Part shown: piece after piece, positions 1 to 12,300 of the stretch
Numbering within the stretch: position 1 is the stretch's first letter
Layout: each line of letters opens with the position of its first letter
Source: Solenopsis invicta
Lineage: Eukaryota > Arthropoda > Insecta > Hymenoptera > Formicidae
Length of the DNA: 64,000 bases
NCBI RefSeq assembly: GCF_016802725.1
Contig: NC_052665.1
Location: 18,668,501 to 18,732,500, forward strand
Direction: 5' to 3'
Position numbers and translations under genes: made by a program
Notes under the pieces: generated by a model
The model's database searches: none
The model's input: only the letters and a program-made list of their open reading frames with translations
What the model was told of the DNA's origin: nothing

Positions 1-3000
1 CTTAAATCTTTTGTATCAAACAGACGTTATATTATTCAGTGGCCATTGACTACGCTTTCATAAATGACACGTGTTATACATAAATACATGCCATTTATGA
101 ATTATTATTATTATAAACGGTGTTTCGCATTTAAAGGGCGGATGATATTCATGGTGGTACTACCGGTGCGATTTCAACAAATCCTTCGCGCGACACTTCG
201 CCCTTCTAGCAAATCCCCTTAAACCCTTACTATAACAAATTGCCTTGGAACGCGGTTGCCTGTGAACGCACTACGACGTGGAGTCCGGCGTTGCGTGGAA
301 AAACTCGGCTTGGTTGCAGTGCCGTGGATTAGGTTCAGAAAGCATCAAACCATTGTAAAAGCTCCCTTTTACGTAAATTTGCATTTACGCTCGCTATTTC
401 GTTCCTTATATACAGAGTACGCTCGACATTAATCTTACACTTTATTTGAACTGTACGTATTACGGGCTAGACGGAAAAGAGTGGCGGTTCTTTCGATACC
501 GTTGATGATTTCTGAGTAATTAATCGAGTTGAAAATTAAAGAGTGTAACGAGGGCTCAAGGGTGCTCCAGCGACTTTATACTCGGTTACTCATGTACTGT
601 CTTTACTTAGCTTGAATAGAATTTTAATTTACTTGGTTAACAAAGAGGAGTAAAACAGAGAGGAGAGAGAGAGCGCGAGTGCTTGCTGGATACCTTGTAT
701 CCTCGCTTGAGAGCAGTTGTGTTCGTTGGTTCGTTAACCGTCGTCGAGCGTAACTCGTAATTACAAACGGCGGTGGACACGCTCGACGACCCTACATTCG
801 CGGTCAATATATGCTAATGTTCGGTATTAATAGGTATGCGCGAAGGGAGCTTGCGAGAGTTAAAGCATGGAACGAAGAGTGAAGCGTGCGCGAGCTTGAC
901 CGATTAACCGTACAAGGCCTGTAGGCGCCTGTAGCCTTACTTTCACACGCATACTTTCACGAGATACTCGAGCAATTTTTAGCGAATTATGAGTTATTGG
1001 CGATAGATCTATCTGGGAAAGGTGCGCCAGTAAATGGCCGTGAGAGCTGTGTTTACTTGAAAGCATATTTGTTTGATCAAATAAACTAAACGTCAATATA
1101 ACTATTCTTTAAACAGGAAGTGTACACTTACTAGTTAATGATAAATTGAATTATACATTTTAACATTATTATTTTTAGTAATTTGAAATTATAGTTTATG
1201 TTCCATGCAATTTTAATAGCATGTGAAAGTAAAGTAATATTTTATTGAAAAGTGCTAATGACAATATTCAATTAGTAAAAAGATATTTAATTTTTCATTT
1301 ATCTAGAATATCTACTAGTTTTAGTACATGTAGAACACATGTACATTCTAAATCCACCCTTTTTTATTATCAGTTGGGGAAATGAACAGATAAACGAGAC
1401 GATGTCGTAAAATTAAATCGACATCCGGAATTGAAGAGAGCGATCTTTATGATTCATCGACCAAATGCAAGTATCACGAGAGAAAAAAGTGAGGTCGACT
1501 TTTTTAACAATTTATTTAATTGTCGCATATTACGCAGCACCGGACGATCGATCTTTGTCGAATCTGACGGTCCCTTATCGTTAGTGATTACTGAAATTGA
1601 ACTATTCATTGCTCGGAATGCGTGTGGAAAAGAAAGCTCAATGTTTTTCGGAAAATACAAAACATATAAATATTCTAAAAAATTCAATATACTTTTTGTC
1701 AATACGTATCTGGAAATCAGTTTCTGAGGTAATAAAAATTATTGAGTTAACAAAGACTACAGTAGGTTAACATGTCGATATACGGTGTTAGGAAGACTAA
1801 TAATATTCAGTGGTTGATAATATTGGATAACGTGAGCGCGTGTCTTTGCATATTTTCTGTTCGCCTTTATGAGGATAATCTCGAAATCCATTTTGGGTAC
1901 TTATGTGCATAACCAGATAAGTCGAGGCATATTTATCGTATATCAATGTTAAAGTTATCCACTTTTTGAAATCGCTAAATGAAAATCAGCTGAATATGGA
2001 ATCTTGTGTGCGGCGTCCTCAATTTTGCAGCTGAACTATCTCCATTTTCCGAATTATTGGAGCATCGTCTCCGTTTCCGATTTGTATGCCGTCCGAATTA
2101 TATGTTGTGGCAAACCGTAATACCGTCGAATGGAAATTCTAATCGCCTTACATCCTCGAATAATTTTGAATGTTTGCGATTGTGATCGAAGTTGCTGGCG
2201 AGCATTCTTTATGTTCCTCTGGCAATCATATAGATATAATTTACATTTATATATTGATATTTTAATTTGTAATTTATATATTGGTTATCTATATTTATAT
2301 GTTTATATATCAATCTACAAGCTTAATTTTATCACATTTGTAATTTGTAAAAAATGATATATTCTCTTGTTTCATTTAATTACAATTTACAACATAAATA
2401 CTCTACGAAATACATTGTTATCAGTGTTTCGAAATGGTTACGGTATAATCTCTGTGCGTCGTATAATCCCTCGTTACAAACGCTTGTTCGGCTTCTTCTC
2501 CTCAAGGGTAACCTCAGTGCATGACTCGGTCTTCTTATTGAACTTGTAAGTAATTTGCCAGGGGCCCCATTATTTCGTGGTTTTGTTCCTGCGATTATAG
2601 GCGAACTCTAATAACGACAATTATGTCATTTCCGCGGAATTCGACCGCCTGCAGCGACTCAGGACAATGCCTTCGTCATCCACGCGACCGCTTCGCGGGG
2701 TTTATCGATCCTCGGTGGAAGTGCGATCAAATTTTCAGCCACTCGCAATTGATACATCTATCTGATTATTATCTTTTGAAATGTAAAATGGGACACGCTA
2801 GTTTTATCTAGCATTATCGTATAATTCTAGTATATCTTTTTTATTGTTAAATTATGTAAAAGATAAAAAATCATGCTTTTATATTGCTTTTAAAATTATG
2901 TAATATTATATTAAAAATATACATATATTTTTTGTTTCTAAAAGAAGAATATATTGAATATTTAACAATTTCAGAAATAAAAAATGTAACTATTGCATTT

Positions 3001-3220
3001 AATCATTATTTAATCATGCTTTGTACTATTGTTTCACATAAATAAGCATATTGAACGAAACATGCTCATAAAATTACATATTTTTTTTACGTTTCTTAAA
3101 CTTTGTGCAGCAGTAAAAGAATGTCCCGGAAAAGCTCAACATAACATCAAGTTTTCAATGAGCCGTATAAAGCAGTACAGTCGCGGGGTTGGACAGAACG
3201 TTGTGTTGCCCTGAAATAAA
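1..3220. other. AT-rich non-coding stretch
   Basis: No open frame here reaches 100 codons on either strand and none resembles a known protein. A short GA tract lies at 656-674. Low-complexity TA-rich sequence built from TTTATAT-like words lies at about 2220-2365. A lone GTAAGT donor-like word occurs at 2546-2551 with no convincing exon before it. I see no gene, element boundary or RNA. Confidence 0.7.
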
Positions 3221-4000
3221 ATTCCCCTTTTTATCGAGTCGCGCGGCGAATGTCGGGAATCGCGTTCCACGCGTGCGTTCTTCTCGCCGTCGTCGCACGC
3301 GCACGCAACGTATTTAGGACGCTTATATCCGCGTTGGCCTGCGTCGCGTGGTTTGTTCCGCGCTTTTTTCAACGGTCCCTTCCTTTTGGTCCGTGGCAGT
3401 CATAGGGTCATAGGAGCATACACGCGGCTGGCCACATCAAACGCACGAGCGTGCTCTTTGAAGATGAAAAGCTTATGTCGCACAATTTTATCTCGACGGC
3501 AATAGAGCCGCGCATGTGCTCGCAGTTTACAAAAGCATCCGGAGATTCCACCGTCGCGTCGTGTGGGATCTGGTGCGGGGGTGGTGACACGGAGTGTATC
3601 GTGTACCCGGAGCGAGGGTTAGAAGGAGAGAGAAAGAGAGAGAGAAGAAGAACGAGCTTCGTGACCTTCGAAAGGAACGCCGTGACCAACGAGCCGGAGG
3701 ACAAACGAGCAAACGAACACGGGCGTATCACGTAATTAGGTACGCTTGCTGGCGCCGTAACGAAGTTCGATGAGCCAGCCGTGAAGTTCCCGACTGTGTA
3801 TCTTCTTGTTCCGGATGCTGCGGCATCGGCTCTTCGTGCTTAACGGTTTTCGCCAAAATATATAATTGCGCGTCACGACGAGGAGGATCGTGTGCTCGAA
3901 CCGCCGCGAATTTACCTCGAGGAGATGCAGAAGGTATGCACAGTAGCCGAAGCACGCGATGCGGTTTAACGCAAAAACTCGCTACATAGTTTGTAGCTAA
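3221..4000. other. CpG-rich patch without a gene
   Basis: GC content and CpG density rise sharply compared with the flanks. Open frames of about 100 codons overlap on opposite strands (94 codons on plus, 107 on minus), which is what low stop density produces by chance. A GA-rich purine run lies at about 3629-3655. The patch could be a regulatory block, but no motif decides this. Confidence 0.6.
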
Positions 4001-5080
4001 TTGATTTAATAGACCGCTGAAGAAAAGGAAGGTGTAAACGTAATACTTGTTGTGTAACGTTTGCCCTAGATCTTCTATTAAGCACGCTAAATTTGCTTGA
4101 AATTCGAACTGTGGCTTTTTCACCGCGGAACAACAGCTTATTGCTATTTTTATTGCACACATACGTACGTAGGTGATACCGTGAAACGTTGGTACAAATA
4201 GAAAAATTTTAAACGAAAGATGTAATTTATATTTTGAATAAAAGAGTAACGCAAAAAGTTTTTTTTTTTTTTTTTTATTTTATAAAAAGCGACAATCTAT
4301 TTCCAAAATAGTGAATGTTTACAGTGTATGTCCCAAATGATTATTTTCGCGTGTACCTGCAAATAGAAAGAAATGGAAAGAAATTGGAGCATTTTGAGAT
4401 AATTGCGTTATAAAGCTATTAATCACAATTTATATGGCTTGTAGAGTTTGCGCAGTGTAAAAGTTTATTCTGAAAGAGGTAAGACAAAAACGACGCCGTT
4501 AAACGCGTTGCTTTTTTTGCATCGCGCGTGAACGAGTTTAATGCTGTTAACTGAATAAAAAGGCATTCTATTGAGCGAGAGCGCCGATATGCTCGATTTT
4601 GGTGATGTACTTTGATTACGTTTATCGAGCCGTGTCGAAAAACCATTTTTTGACGACCGGCATTACAATCTACGCCCGCACGTATTATGCGCAGTTGCCA
4701 CGGATTGATTTAAACGCGGAACGCTGATCAATGCGCCGCTGATAATTCGTGAAAATGTCGCCAGCGGTTTAATGCTCCTGCGAATCTTGAATGGACACGC
4801 TGAAACATATAAAATGAGACAAACTTGGTCGCGAGATTTAACTGTCCTGTATTATATCGCTGAATTTATTTAGCATTTGTTTTTTTTTTTTTTTTACATT
4901 GAACATATCAGAATAAACTTGATTTTTTCAATTGCTTAATACAGAACACACACGCACATGCACGCATAACGGTTATTTGTCGCATGGCACGCTTTCTGAA
5001 TACATTACGCGTAACTGAGGTAAAAATAATCCTTAACCCGCGAATGTCAACGCGCTTTGTAATATATTCCGTACGAGATC
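4001..5080. other. AT-rich stretch with two long T runs
   Basis: Non-coding sequence holding T runs at 4259-4276 and 4880-4895. Neither run is flanked by a recognisable retroelement body or target-site duplication, so I treat them as homopolymers rather than insertion tails. Confidence 0.65.
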
Positions 5081-5860
5081 GCGATCGTGTCCTGCTCGTC
5101 ATTCTACGATCGTCGTTACCTATATCTTCCCTTTCTCCGTCGCGACCCGGGAAGCGAGATAATCCTCGGGTCTGACATCGAGACGGCGGTCAATTTGCGT
5201 CCGCGCGCGAATCGATGATACCGATAAGGCGGTTTTCAGCGCGAGGATATACGGCGCAACCATAATTCAAAGCGGTCGAGGAAGGGCCCGTTCGAGCCAG
5301 ACCAGGTCGGCGAGCGTCCATCGATCAAGCTTCCCGAAAAAAAGAGAGAGAGAGAGAGAAAAAATACCACGCAACTCCCCGCTCTGTCAGGCACCCTCTC
5401 GCTGTAGCCGCCGCCATTCCTCGATATACAGGTGATATATAGGCGACGTGCTCGCGTTCTGTTTTCGCTCGCTCGATGAGCGGCCGATCAATTACTGGGC
5501 CGGCCTTAATTGGTCGTTTAATTAAGAGCGTTACACCGCGAGAGAACCGGGTCGCGTCACGCGAGATTCGTTATACTCGCCGAATATTCGTTAGATTGGC
5601 CGGTCCTGATTTCGTGAGTTGCGACGACAACCCTGGACAAATGTTGCCCTGGCACGGGCTTTTATGCGTGGGCCGGTGATCGATTCCCGCTCCCCTCGGC
5701 TTCCTCTCGTGCGAATTTATCGCGCGGATTTATGCTGATTAACCCTTTCGCGCGCATGTTCGGACGAGAACAAGCAACGTTTCGTAACTTGGAAATAGAG
5801 GCACGCACGGTCTGTGTTCCCCTCCATTTTCCTCGTGTCTTCGACAAGCGCTGTAACATA
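5081..5860. other. CpG-rich patch with GA microsatellite
   Basis: This block is CpG-dense, with several CGCG and CGATCG words and a (GA)n tract at 5343-5360. Overlapping frames of 60-70 codons occur on both strands and are not persuasive as exons. A CAG|GTGATA word occurs near 5430 without a pyrimidine tract. Confidence 0.6.
5343..5360. repeat. (GA)n microsatellite
   Basis: A perfect GA dinucleotide run embedded in a longer A/G-only stretch, inside a CpG-rich patch. Confidence 0.9.
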
Positions 5861-7800
5861 ATAATCACAAATTGTATTACATATTAATGTAATTAATATG
5901 ATGATTATAAAATGAATATAAAATTGGGCATTATGAAAGATATTCTGATTGCGTTATAAAACCACTGAAAATTTATATTACATATATATAATATATACGT
6001 ATGCGGATGTATATGCGATCGTTATAGTTACGTTAATAATTTTCTAATTATTGTATGGATTATTGTTACAATCACGATGACAAATTATGCAGATCGTCTA
6101 ATTTAATCCAACTAATGTAATTGTAATCATAATTATTTGATTAACAGATTGATTGCCAAAAAGGATTAAATTAAACGATTATTTTGAAAATGTCGGTTAA
6201 AATAACAAACATCTACTTTCTACACATTTTACAATTTTACACATTTTGCATTAAAGAATGAAAAGAGATGTTTGTCTTATGTTGCAATTAAAATTTTTTT
6301 TCTTCTTTTCGCTAATACGGGATGTAGTCTCATTTTTTGTCTTAATTTTCAAGATAATCTTTTTTACCTATTTTAGAAATGAGAAATGAAACATGTATAT
6401 TCTTCTACTGTTTTGCCGTTATACGCAAAATACAAGGTGTATACGCGCCACATCAGCCTGTGCGAGCGATGCGATCGTCGAATTCATCGGCTAATTAAGC
6501 CACTCGATACTCTAATTAACAACACGTCATTCCTGAACGAGACTTTTCCCGTTGTACTTGAATGCGGAAGATGGTTTCTCGTCACCGCCGCAACCATCAG
6601 AGGCTGATGGTCAGGATTAATCCGTCGAAATGTGTTTTTGCCGGATTCTTCGTTCGTGCCCGAGCTTTTATATAGAAACGTCGGTTCGTTTCACCGAGAA
6701 TGGGCACTCACTGTCGACTATCCGTAGGTGCTCTCGGCATCGAAGGTTTATCGATTTTCGGTAGCGACTGTACGACGTCCTTCTTTTTCCCATTACAAAA
6801 ATTGTAACATTGTCCTTTGCCATTTGATATTGTTCTCGGTCGTTGCCAGCCGCCTTAAAATATCGTTTCTTCATTGTCAATTCATGTTAGGTCCACAATT
6901 CTGAGAGATTCATGGAAACTTAATTTATAATGCGAAAGTGACGCCTCTTTTAATACTCGGAAGATTAATTGGTGAAAGCAATGGAATATATCATAATTCG
7001 ATGGTAAAGGATGCAATAGAAAGCGCATCGAGAAATATCTTGCGAATTTAAATAATTAATTACAGTATTGCATTCAAATGAATATATGTGAGAGATTGCG
7101 CGATATCTTTTAATGGCATCAAACTTTTCTGTGCAAATGAAAAGTTGAAATAACTTTTACATTTCTTTTAAATCTCACTAATTTTATTAATTACTACTTT
7201 TTATTTTAATTTTATGGAGTATTATCTTTCATTTTTTTTGTATTCTCAAATGATAAATTATATGTTGTATTTTGTGAATTATTTAATTTCTTTAATTCTA
7301 CGCACGATTAAACTTATTCAAATTTACATTGAAGCATTCTGAGTTTTCAACAAGGCGAAAGCCTCCCTGATGCGTACAAGCAAACGTTCGACTACTATGA
7401 AATGCATTGCGATCGTTCATCTGGATAAGTCTTAAGAGAAGAACGATATGAAATCGTAAATACAAGCAGACGTACGATAACAGCACTGAGCTATGAGAGA
7501 GAAATTAAAGTTGCCTCGTCTATAGAGAGGCTGCTTCACGTAAAATTTACGTCATATTGCAGGAACGTATTCTTCAACGGACGGAGGACTATCTAAATAT
7601 TTCCCCGAATAATTTTAATCTAGATATTCCTTACAACTTTCGTAGTTGCACTATTAAATATACAATTAGGATAAGAACATTAATATATTCAGCGTTAAAT
7701 CGGCGAAAACAAGGGTTTAAATTATCATTCTGCTGTCCGAAAGTTCGTTCCAATTTAACTAGAGAGCAAGACTTCACCATCTGTATACACTACGTATCTC
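5861..7800. other. AT-rich non-coding stretch
   Basis: The sequence is dominated by A/T with scattered moderate-GC islands at about 6430-6680 and 7330-7480. Open frames stay below 90 codons. I see no repeat boundary, RNA gene or splice-site pair. Confidence 0.65.
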
Positions 7801-9770
7801 AAAACTTCATCTTAACTTTACGTTGACATATCTACCCACCTGCGCCGCGCATACCGAGACGAGATTAAACCGTGCAAAACTTTGCATCAAACTTTTGACG
7901 GAGGAATCGTCGATTATTGACGGAACCTGAACCTGAACCTGAACGAGGTGCCAAAGGCAACTAGATTCGGGCGCGAACAAGACAGACATTTCTCTGCAGC
8001 GACGCTGAACATGCCGTGCCTCTTGTTCCCCCAACTTAATGACAGCTTGCCATTTATGGGCGTCGCTCGTCAAGTTCACTCTTTCCACCTTAGCCTCCAG
8101 GAACGCACCAAGTTGCGAGCTGTTGAGGCTTTTTTCACACGACCCACTTTCCTTGGTACCGCAATCGGGAAGCATTCTCCGAAAGGTCGATTTCTATACA
8201 CTTTCAAACGCAGAATCGCAATTCTCTCATAGTATTTTAGAAGTATTGTCGCAACTAAACATAAAATAAGAAATTTATTTTCTTTATATATTTATTTAAA
8301 AAATTATATTATTTCTTAAAAAATTAATAGTTTTTTTCTTTACCGCGAGAGTATGTTTAGATTATTTGTCCAGCATGAAAATCGTCGAACGTTGTCAGTT
8401 TCGGTTTAAAGAGATAGCAATATCGCAATTCGAATTTTTTGATTGACCATAGGTCACTTTTAAAACGGGGCGCCCAAATATCGGGATTCAACCCTGATCC
8501 AGATGATGTCTTTTGGAGTTGCCGTGTACGTACTAGTAATTCACCTTGACGGAGCTGCTTCTTCGCGCTTTCACCTCATTCCATCGTGTATGTTTCTTCA
8601 CCCCGTTCTCTTCGACCCTGCTGTCGCTTCCGTTTGCGTGTCCTTATAGAGCGCTTTTATGACTCGTCGTCCCCTCGCCACTCTCTGTTCTCGTTGCCCG
8701 TCCTGCTTTTTCTCTAGCTTTTCTTCTGGTATTCTTTACGAGCGTGTAAAGTACATATCGCGTACATGTAATTACGTGAACACATCGAATTACCGAGCGG
8801 TCGGCTAGAGCGTTGCGAACATATGATGCAGGAAAGAGCGCGGCTGTCCAAAAGCTGCAATTCGTGTAGCGTCTTATTCCACTGTCGATGAAATACGACG
8901 ATCTACTGTGGTTACCATCGCATAAATCCGCAACCGGAGACGTGCAAAAAGCACTGAGAGATCGACTGTATAATCCCTGATTAACTGCATCTTCCATCCG
9001 TCCTCGACGGAATTCTCCACGGAATTCTTACCTGCAGATTTAATTATTATTCGTATTTGGAAAATTACAACTAGAAAATCATCAAAATTACAACTAGAAT
9101 CATGTTTCAATTATTTTTTAACGCAAGAGAGTTTGAAAAGAGAACACAATTGCTACGTTATTTAAATCTCGAATTGATTTTAAACTCGTTGGAGAAGCTG
9201 TAATTGAAAGCATGACCTGGTTAACCGTTCGTTTCATTTATAGTCGCAAAAAGAAAATAGCGATTAAATAACGTGTAAGAATTGATCGTTGTCGGATGCA
9301 AATAACGCTTCGACGGTCCGCTTCGTGTTTAGAGTCACAGATAAAACCAACGACGATAAAAAGATTGCACTCTTAGAAGAATATCGCCGCCGAATCAGAT
9401 ATCGTCCGGTACCCGGTCGCTCGTAAAGATTGAACATCGGTGAAACCGTAAGCGCGAGAACTGCGCCGTAAATTGATGCTTCACGGTCACGATGTGTGCG
9501 CGTGTATGCGCGTGTGCATCGTATGTTGCGTGTTTCACCGCATACGGTATCTGTATGCGCGGGTCACGTGCGCCGACCCCGCAGGTCAGGATTCCTGGTT
9601 CTGGTTCCCGTCCTCGGCGAGGTTACACGCGCCCGCGGATACCAGAAAACCCCGTAGCTTTTCCTGGCGACTTGAGGACGCTCGCTAAAGTGGATTCGCA
9701 GCTCCGTACGATCGTAGGGATTAAGTAAAGTCAACTGAGGATATTTGAAATCCTTTGATAAATGGAGCAC
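7801..9770. other. Moderate-GC stretch, no convincing gene
   Basis: It contains a 122-codon minus-strand frame (7807-8175) overlapped by a 94-codon plus frame, and a run of three CCTGAA hexamers near 7927. A minus-strand donor-like word CAG|GTAAG reads leftward from 9034/9031 but has no pyrimidine tract or coding frame beside it. A degenerate TG/CG-rich stretch lies at about 9486-9545. I do not call a gene. Confidence 0.55.
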
Positions 9771-10225
9771 GATGAATTTCTTACCGATTAAACTAATAAT
9801 CGTTATTATTTATAAGTGATAGTCTAGTTTACCTCATTTTATGAAGAGATTAGTTTTTAATAGCTTTATATACCAACTGTCGACTGTTTCATTAGGAATT
9901 TAGGACCTATTAAGCGATTCCAATTCATTTGAACTGTATTATTTTATAATGTATAATTATAATGCCTTCGTAAAGCGGTTCAAATATACTCTTTTCTAAT
10001 AACCAAGATTAAAATTATTCCGTATAATATATGACTGAAATCGAACAGGATTACCACATGGATAGATATTTTTTAATATTATATGCTAATTGATTAAATG
10101 TACTGAATACAAATTGTTTATTACCAATAATTATACTAACAAAGTGATTATTTATTAAAATACGGCGGTTTATACAATCTCTCTTTCTTTCTCTGTCTCT
10201 CTCTCTCTGATTTTCCCTTTTTATT
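9771..10225. other. AT-rich stretch ending in a pyrimidine tract
   Basis: No open frame of note. It ends in a CT-rich microsatellite at 10179-10208, directly before the first copy of a dispersed repeat. Confidence 0.65.
10179..10208. repeat. (CT)n-rich microsatellite
   Basis: An interrupted CT run including CTTT and CTGT units. Confidence 0.85.
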
Positions 10226-10490
10226 TGCGGTCATTGCAATGTTCGTTGAACAATAATGCGGATATTAATAACAAAGTTGTTAATAATCAATATGGAAAAG
10301 CAGCTAAGACAATATATTATAACATATTTTCATTAATTATTAATTATTTATCATTAACCAAAATTATTATGTTTACATATCTGATTATAAGGAATTATAT
10401 ATATGTATGAAAATCAATATTAACCAAAATTATTATGTTTACATATCTGATTATAAGGAATTATATATATGTATGAAAATCAATATTATT
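10226..10490 (+). repeat. Dispersed repeat of unknown family, copy 1
   Basis: This segment is clearly related to 11318-11470 in the same orientation. Both carry a TTGTTGA or TCGTTGA word, then AATGC(G/A)GATATTAATAA, then GTTAATAATC(A/C)ATAT, and later TATTATGTTT and AAGAATTAT- or AAGGAATTAT-like words. Copy 1 has about 85 extra bases in the middle and a perfect internal 66-bp duplication. I could not recognise terminal repeats, a target-site duplication or coding sequence, so the class is unknown. Confidence 0.6.
10353..10484. repeat. Perfect 66-bp tandem duplication
   Basis: Two adjacent copies (10353-10418 and 10419-10484) read as identical over all 66 bases. Each starts ATTAACCAAAATTATTATG and ends GTATGAAAATCAAT. 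Perfect identity implies a recent event, or an assembly artefact. It lies within copy 1 of the dispersed repeat. Confidence 0.93.
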
Positions 10491-11317
10491 AAAAAATAAT
10501 TAGCTAAATCATTCATTCGTAAATATTATAACACTGCTTTTTATATGCTACCGTTTAAATGCTATTGATTTAATAAATCACCATCGGGAAATTAAGTGCA
10601 ACAAATATGCACCAAGTGTGAATTCGCTATAGAAAAAGTAATATATGCGCAAAGTTGCTTTATGTGATATCGCTGATAACATCAAGAAACAAATTTTACA
10701 AAATATAATGGAAAAAAATATTCGTCTTACGAAATATAATTTTAAAAATACATAAATATGATTGAATTGTTGTCAATGTCTGAAACATTTCAAAGTATTT
10801 TCTTTCTTCGTTTTAGGTTTACGATGCTTTCCTCATGACAACAGACGCTTTCAGGTCGAACGCATTTATCATACCGCCGTTTGTACGCCAATTACGTTCG
10901 TTATACCACCGTTTACATATCCGTAACATTTATGAGCCGTTCAGTACTCGATGCAGTGTGCGTCGACATTTAATAACCGGCCCTCACGTCGATGAATCCG
11001 CGGGATCGCGAGCTCATCGAATTCCAATCTCGTCGCATACACGTCGTCCGAATAAACATTAATCAAGCGCCAACCGTTAGGCGAGATATCGAGGAGCCTT
11101 CCCGTGCCATATGTCCGGGATGCGATTGACAAGTTGCGCGTCCGCGTACATACGGTAACCGCGATTGAAGGCCCATTCGCGATGAACGGATAAATCGCAC
11201 AGCTCGCCCCAGAATAAAGTAGATATTATCGAATATGCTATAGAATATATAATATTAGACATTTCAATAGGCATTTGATTTAAATGACAATTTCTGAATC
11301 CATGTGATTTATTTATT
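10491..11317. other. Spacer with a strong acceptor-like word
   Basis: The first 300 bases are AT-rich, and 10830-11200 has moderate GC. A good 3' splice-site-like sequence, a pyrimidine run ending TTTTAG, lies at 10797-10815. It is followed by 82 open codons up to a stop at 11060-11062. No donor, homology or second exon supports it, so it is not called as an exon. Confidence 0.5.
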
Positions 11318-11470
11318 CGTGGTATTATTGTAATATTTGTTGAGCAGTAATGCAGATATTAATAATAAATAGCTGTTAATAATCCATATCGACCGAATAT
11401 TATGTTTCTCATATCTCATCATAAAGAATTATACACATATGTGTACATCTATGAAAAGTCATAATTATAC
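11318..11470 (+). repeat. Dispersed repeat of unknown family, copy 2
   Basis: A diverged, shorter relative of 10226-10490 in the same orientation. It lacks the middle insertion and the 66-bp duplication. Shared words include GATATTAATAA, GTTAATAATC and TATTATGTTT. Divergence is much higher than between the two 66-bp units, so the repeat is old and the duplication within copy 1 is young. Confidence 0.55.
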
Positions 11471-11583
11471 GATGATTTATTTATATGTGATTATGTGTCT
11501 AAAATTCTAATATTAAAGTTTTATTTTTATATTGAATTTTTAAAATAAAATTAATAGTATAAAATGCACAAAGATAAATACCA

Positions 11584-11635
11584 AATTAATTTTACAATAC
11601 ACACATTTGCAAATGTGTGTATTGTAAAATTAATT
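11584..11635. repeat. 52-bp perfect palindrome
   Basis: A perfect inverted repeat with two 26-base arms and no spacer, centred on TTTGCAAA between 11609 and 11610. The arms read AATTAATTTTACAATACACA from the outside inward. It could extrude as a cruciform or fold as a hairpin if transcribed. No transposon ends or target duplication were seen around it. Confidence 0.95.
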
Positions 11636-12300
11636 GTGAAACGAATAATTTCCGAACCAGTAATTCCATAATTATGTTTATGCAAAAATTAAAGTGAAAA
11701 TTGGATGCCATGTCGTATAATTATATAGCATTAAATTTTTCTTTGTATTGTGATAGAGCACGTTAAAATTCGCAGTGCATTTACAGTTATTATAATACAA
11801 ATTGTGTTACAAACCGCTTTTGAGATTCGCCGCGTTCTCCTGATTGCCAATCGCGTTTGGCGATGTAACATGGCCTTTACGGCAATAATTGTGGCTGCGA
11901 AGATGCACAGACGGGAAAGGCTGGTCCTCGGATGCCGGTCTCCGTCGAGGTCGTGCATTTACACAGGCGGGGTCATCCACGGTCTCCGCGCGGTACCGTT
12001 ACGCTGTATACACATTCTCGAAGCGGTCATCCCGCCGGCCGTTTCCCTCGCCTCGTCTGCCCCGTCTCGCCGCCGCCCCGGGCCCTACCACCTATTTTCT
12101 CGCTAGCCGCTGGCACCCATCGCATCGCATATTTTCGTGCACATCGTGTGCATCGCGTTTTGCATCGTGCGCATCGCGCCCGTATCGCACGGTGGCTCGT
12201 GGAAAGATGCATAAGTCATAATGTTGCGCGAGTGCTACCGAATGTTCTGCTGCTTCCTGTAATAATGTTCCTGTTCTAACTCCGCTCATGCACACGCGGT
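11636..12300. other. CpG-rich patch after an AT-rich lead
   Basis: From about 11870 the sequence becomes GC- and CpG-rich, with frames of 110-118 codons open in all three plus frames at once. That shows low stop density rather than coding. Degenerate GCATCG-type words are concentrated at about 12116-12195. Confidence 0.6.
12116..12195. repeat. Degenerate GCATCG-type short tandem repeat
   Basis: Roughly ten imperfect copies of a six- to ten-base word containing GCATCG or GCATCGTG follow each other. In one frame they translate to a His/Arg/Ala-rich low-complexity peptide, which inflates the local open frame. Confidence 0.65.

Noticed and set aside
7807..8175. 122-codon minus-strand frame with fairly natural composition and an in-frame CAG|GTGGGT donor-like word
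   Set aside because: A plus-strand frame of 94 codons covers much of the same DNA. No acceptor, homology or partner exon was found, and the CCTGAA triplet repeat contributes a Val-Gln run.
8461..8510. GGGCGCCC-containing stretch suggestive of a retroelement primer-binding site
   Set aside because: No long terminal repeats, polypurine tract or coding remnants flank it.
10797..11062. Strong acceptor followed by 82 open codons, as in a terminal exon
   Set aside because: No recognisable protein and no polyadenylation or donor context. T-rich acceptors are frequent in this AT-rich DNA.
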